Shown piece by piece: positions 61,146 to 64,000 of a stretch of 64,000 bases of DNA. The stretch covers positions 124,001-188,000 of the forward strand of contig WHUX01000034.1 in the NCBI GenBank assembly GCA_015179025.1, written 5' to 3'. Source of the stretch: Terfezia claveryi (Eukaryota > Ascomycota > Pezizomycetes > Pezizales > Pezizaceae). A program made the translations under genes and the position numbers. The notes beneath the pieces were generated by a model. It made no database searches. It was not told the origin of the DNA and was given only the letters and a program-made list of their open reading frames with translations. Positions within the stretch are counted from its first letter, which is position 1; each line of letters opens with the position of its first letter.

Positions 61146-63184
61146 CTAGTCACGGTAATCTTTGGCGGCATCCTCCTCCTTTAGCTCATAATCCTCCTGG
61201 GTACTGCTATCCCCTTCATCCTCTCGATCCATATCAGCATCCAGCTCTAGAACTATGAATACGTCAGTATGAACTTCCGAAATCTCATCAGCTGTAATAC
61301 CATACCTTTGAAAGCAATCTGACTACCCATACTAAGTCCCGCCATATCCTTTTCCTTACCAGGACTAGACTTCTCAGAGACGTTCCCCTCGTGACTGACC
61401 ACATGCTTGGGTACAGTGAGTGAAGCCAACCCCAACCGGTTAGGAGCACGCAGGAAGTTTATACCACCCAGACGCACGGACCCAGACACCACCTCCACAG
61501 AGCCTGCTTGCCTGTCGCTTCCAGCCTTCAATTCGGTCCCGCCACTTCCGCGAAGGCTCTTACGCCCGCCCCATACCGAGTCATCACCAATACCTGGCTT
61601 AGTGAAGCGCCCCGGGCCCAGTTCTCTATACATCTGTTCGACCTCTACAATACTGTTGCGTTCCAGATTTTCCATGAGCTGGACCCTCCTGTTTCGTTTC
61701 TCTATTTTCTCTAGGATCATTTTCCTGAAATCCCCAATTTTTCCCTTTCTGTCCATGAGATTCTCGATAGATTCCGCGATATACTCTTCTTCCACTTCAT
61801 ACTTGTGCATAGCATATTCGAGTAATCCACAGGTGGTCAAACTAGCCAATAATTCACCCCTCTTATGGAAATCCCCGAAGCTCAAATCTTCAGGTACTTT
61901 CACTGAATATATTGTTAGCACCTAACTATCCCCTATGTCTTCTTAGGTAACTAGACTACCAGGTAATTTACATTCGGGCAAAGGATCATTGAATTTCCTG
62001 AAGACGCTGGCGTCCACCTCTTCCACATCCTCGTCCATCTCCTCCTCATCGAACCTCGTAGCCTCCTCAAGGCAGCTCATTACCTCTTCCTGTTTCAAGG
62101 CCATTTTTGATGTACTATCCTTTGCACTTCCAATCCCAACATGAGGTGTGAGATCAATAACCGCATCGATGGCATCAACTAGCTTCTCACATTTTAGAGC
62201 AAAGCCCGCCCAATCTTTCATAGTGCCTGGTGGACTCTGTGTCAGTGGTGGAACATAAGAGGTAGTTCGTAGTAAGATCATTTGGGATGCATCGCGGATT
62301 TCAGCCATTTTGAAAATCTCTATGCCTGAAGCCGTATTGCAATTGCATCCCGACTTCCACATCATCAGTATCCGCTGTCGTATATAAATCTCAGTGATCC
62401 TTGACAAGAAGTTGAACCACATTTGCTCCACATCATCCCTATGGCTCGAAAAAATCCTGCTGGCTAAGATTGGAGTCGCAAACTTCCAGAGACGGAAAAC
62501 GTCATCCTGCGAAATTTCCCATCGAGCGACAAAGTTTTGGTGATTCTTCAGGGACTTCATGAGTACATTTTCCAGCATGTTTGCCTCGAAGGTGTCAAGC
62601 ACTTGAAGACATAACTCATCTGCCATCTTTCTCCATTTGATAGATAAGTGGTTATAGCTTTTTGACAGATAAGTTTCATACTCAGCAATTTGTTCTTCGG
62701 ACATAGAAACTGGCACAATGATATGGGTAAGGATCTTTCTGAAGTCATTTTCCAACTAGAACTGCCGAGCCATAAGCCTTCTCAGGCACGCATTGATGAA
62801 CCCACGAACGATAGAGACGGCCATGGAATTATCAAATGAGATGTCCACACTGTCAATTATAGCAATGAACTCTTCATCAACTAATTACAAAGCCGTATCC
62901 ACTGGCCCCACTCCGTATTTGGTCTACAAGGATTGTATTCTTGCTTTGTGGCTAGGAAAGAGTGACGTATACTTTGCCTTCCTCATAACCCTTGGTTTTT
63001 TAGGAGCAGGAAACGCGGCTTCTTCCCCAGGCTCTGTCTTGATGATGGCCCTCTTTCCTCCATTGGCTGGCTTCACAGTGGGAGTCAAACTAGTCAGAGT
63101 CGCAGCCAGAGGTGGACTAGCTGTGTCTACACCTCTGATTTGGATTGAAGATCTGGTAGTATTGGATTTTTGGGTGCCCATCAT
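61146..63184 (-). pseudogene. Third gene of the 12-kb element, family unknown
   Basis: Starts MMGTQKSNTTRSS about 300 bp from the right terminal repeat, with a basic NLS-like KKPRVMRKAKY. One frame runs from 63184 to about 61284 with stops at 62924, 62885, 62756, 61943 and 61922. The middle (AEYETYLSKSYNHLSIKWRK, VARWEISQDDVFRLWKFATP, RITEIYIRQRILMMW) is helical, and the later part is charged. An intron at about 61284-61231 leads into an acidic tail (LELDADMDREDEGDSSTQED) ending at 61146. The full protein would be about 655 residues. I recognise no domain. Its place next to the terminal repeat suggests an accessory mobility or DNA-binding protein. Confidence 0.55.
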
Positions 63185-63268
63185 TTTAATTTCGAAAGAA
63201 AACAAAAGTCACAAGAATTTCCGCTGCGTGCGGAAGGTGGTGGGGGCTGTGTGCTGCTGGGAAGTGGT

Positions 63269-63318
63269 TTGTGTGTGTGTTGGTGTTTTGTGTGTGTATT
63301 GGTGTTTGTGTGTGTAAA
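63269..63318. repeat. TG-rich microsatellite
   Basis: Interrupted TG repeats (GTGTGTGTTGGTGTTTTGTG and similar) lie between the third gene's start and the right terminal repeat, inside the 12-kb element. Confidence 0.8.
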
Positions 63319-63423
63319 AGTCAACTTAGACGTACAGAACGTTTTGTCGGCTACATAGACGCACAGCACGTGAGTTTTGCAGTAAATGCACTTAGACTCA
63401 AATTAACCAATCAAAAAACTCGA

Positions 63424-63479
63424 TTGAACCAAGACTCTCGCTACGCTCGAGCACTAGAGGGTCTTGGCATGAGACTACA
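63424..63479 (-). repeat. Right terminal inverted repeat of the 12-kb element
   Basis: Reads TTGAACCAAGACTCTCGCTA on the plus strand and ends GGCATGAGACTACA; it is the reverse complement of the left end with two transitions. TATAT follows directly. Confidence 0.9.
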
Positions 63480-63559
63480 TATATTGCACAAAATTGCACA
63501 ATATTAGGTACTCTAGTAGCTCTACACTCCTGGAACCATCCAATCAATAAAGGATAGTT

Positions 63560-64000
63560 AACTCCAGGACTTCCATTAATACAAGGAAGTATCTCTTCTC
63601 TTTCAAGCAACGAAGTTCTCGAAGACTAAGACCTTCGTGAGAAACAACAAAGCCTGCTGTATTGCATGGAGAGTTCCAAAAAGAAACTGACGAATTGGTG
63701 CATGACTTTCTCACCACTGGAGCACAATACAGGTTTCCTAAAATGCGTCTGATTTCACATGAAATACCCCAAATATGGATCTCTATATTCAACAGAGATA
63801 GGTGAGGCCTCCCATAAACCTCTGAAAGATGCATACCATCCGAGTAATCACATGCCCCAAATCATTCGGACTCACATGCAAGCATACAATCTTGCCATAC
63901 GGGAAAGGAACATCAAACAATGGATTGGTGATCTTGCACACATATCTGACGAATACGTTAAATCATTCACCCTACTAGATGGAGTATACATTAGGGCTGA
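63560..64000 (+). pseudogene. Plavaka-type transposase C-terminal relic, runs off the window
   Basis: On the plus strand TDELVHDFLTTGAQYRFPKM (about 63683-63745) is followed, after a frame change near 63765-63790, by YGSLYSTEIGEASHKPLKDA and HPSNHMPQIIRTHMQAYNLA up to at least 63950. This is the C-terminal His-rich part of Plavaka-type transposases, where a SHxxxH block is typical. The orientation is opposite to the relic at 49.6-51.3 kb, so the two are separate insertions. It continues beyond 64000. Confidence 0.6.

Larger units (their letters stand above)
51480..63479. mobile_element. 12-kb element with 56-bp terminal inverted repeats
   Basis: The ends 51480-51535 and 63424-63479 are inverted copies matching at 54 of 56 positions, and both flanks show TATAT (51475-51479 and 63480-63484), a possible target duplication (5 bp, or TA/TATA within it). 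The unit is 12,000 bp; without the nested pogo element and its duplicated TA it is about 9.7 kb. It encodes a DUF6589-type protein (plus strand, left), a RecQ-like helicase (minus, middle) and an unassigned third protein (minus, right). All three are broken. No DUF3435 tyrosine recombinase, reverse transcriptase or Rep/HUH domain was seen, so it is not a Starship, retrotransposon or Helitron. It is read as a large cut-and-paste-like transposon of a type I cannot name. Confidence 0.75.

Noticed and set aside
51480..63479. Starship or Helitron interpretation of the 12-kb element
   Set aside because: No DUF3435 tyrosine recombinase, no Rep/HUH motif, and clear terminal inverted repeats, which neither class has.
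51480..63479. The pogo transposase as the mover of the whole 12-kb element
   Set aside because: It has its own matching ends at 52019 and 54303 with TA duplications, so it forms an independent nested element.

Overview
The window is a stretch of nuclear DNA from a filamentous ascomycete, most likely a Pezizomycete (cup fungus, morel or truffle group). This is inferred from the protein families present, short GT-AG introns of about 44 to 275 nt, long low-density intergenic stretches, and very small metallothioneins of the kind reported from Neurospora and truffles. No tRNA, rRNA or CRISPR array was seen.

Layout. 0.9-8.1 kb: on the minus strand, a UFD1-domain zinc-finger protein, a badly broken copy of the transcription elongation factor PAF1, and an intact seven-exon FMN-dependent 2-hydroxy-acid dehydrogenase. 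8.1-13.1 kb: repeat-bearing intergenic DNA with two tandem metallothionein genes that lie in a duplicated segment. 14.7-40.4 kb: the housekeeping core. It holds a P-loop kinase-like protein, a 977-aa leucine-rich-repeat protein, a 139-aa single-pass membrane protein in four small exons, a small proline/glycine-rich protein, a Vip1-like RRM protein with a metallothionein-like cysteine tail, ribosomal proteins eL13 and uS9, DAHP synthase (shikimate pathway entry), an RCC1-repeat protein, a TMEM135-like membrane protein, the tail-anchored E2 enzyme Ubc6, and a conserved fungal protein with a terminal CxxC motif. 41-64 kb: a graveyard of mobile DNA, with a short inverted-repeat element, Ty3/gypsy and Ty1/copia fragments, a trypsin-like relic and Plavaka-type transposase fragments.

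The most interesting object is a 12,000-bp unit (51480-63479) bounded by 56-bp inverted repeats that match at 54 of 56 positions, flanked on both sides by TATAT. It carries a DUF6589-type protein gene, a RecQ-like helicase gene and a third gene I cannot assign to any family. All three are broken by stop codons. A 2,285-bp pogo-type transposon with an intact DD35D transposase sits inside the DUF6589 gene at a TA dinucleotide, and removing it restores the reading frame exactly. The unit therefore looks like an old, inactivated, multi-gene DNA transposon (about 9.7 kb before the nested insertion) that encodes its own helicase.

Exon boundaries were worked out by eye from reading frames, splice consensus and family similarity remembered from training; no alignment was run.
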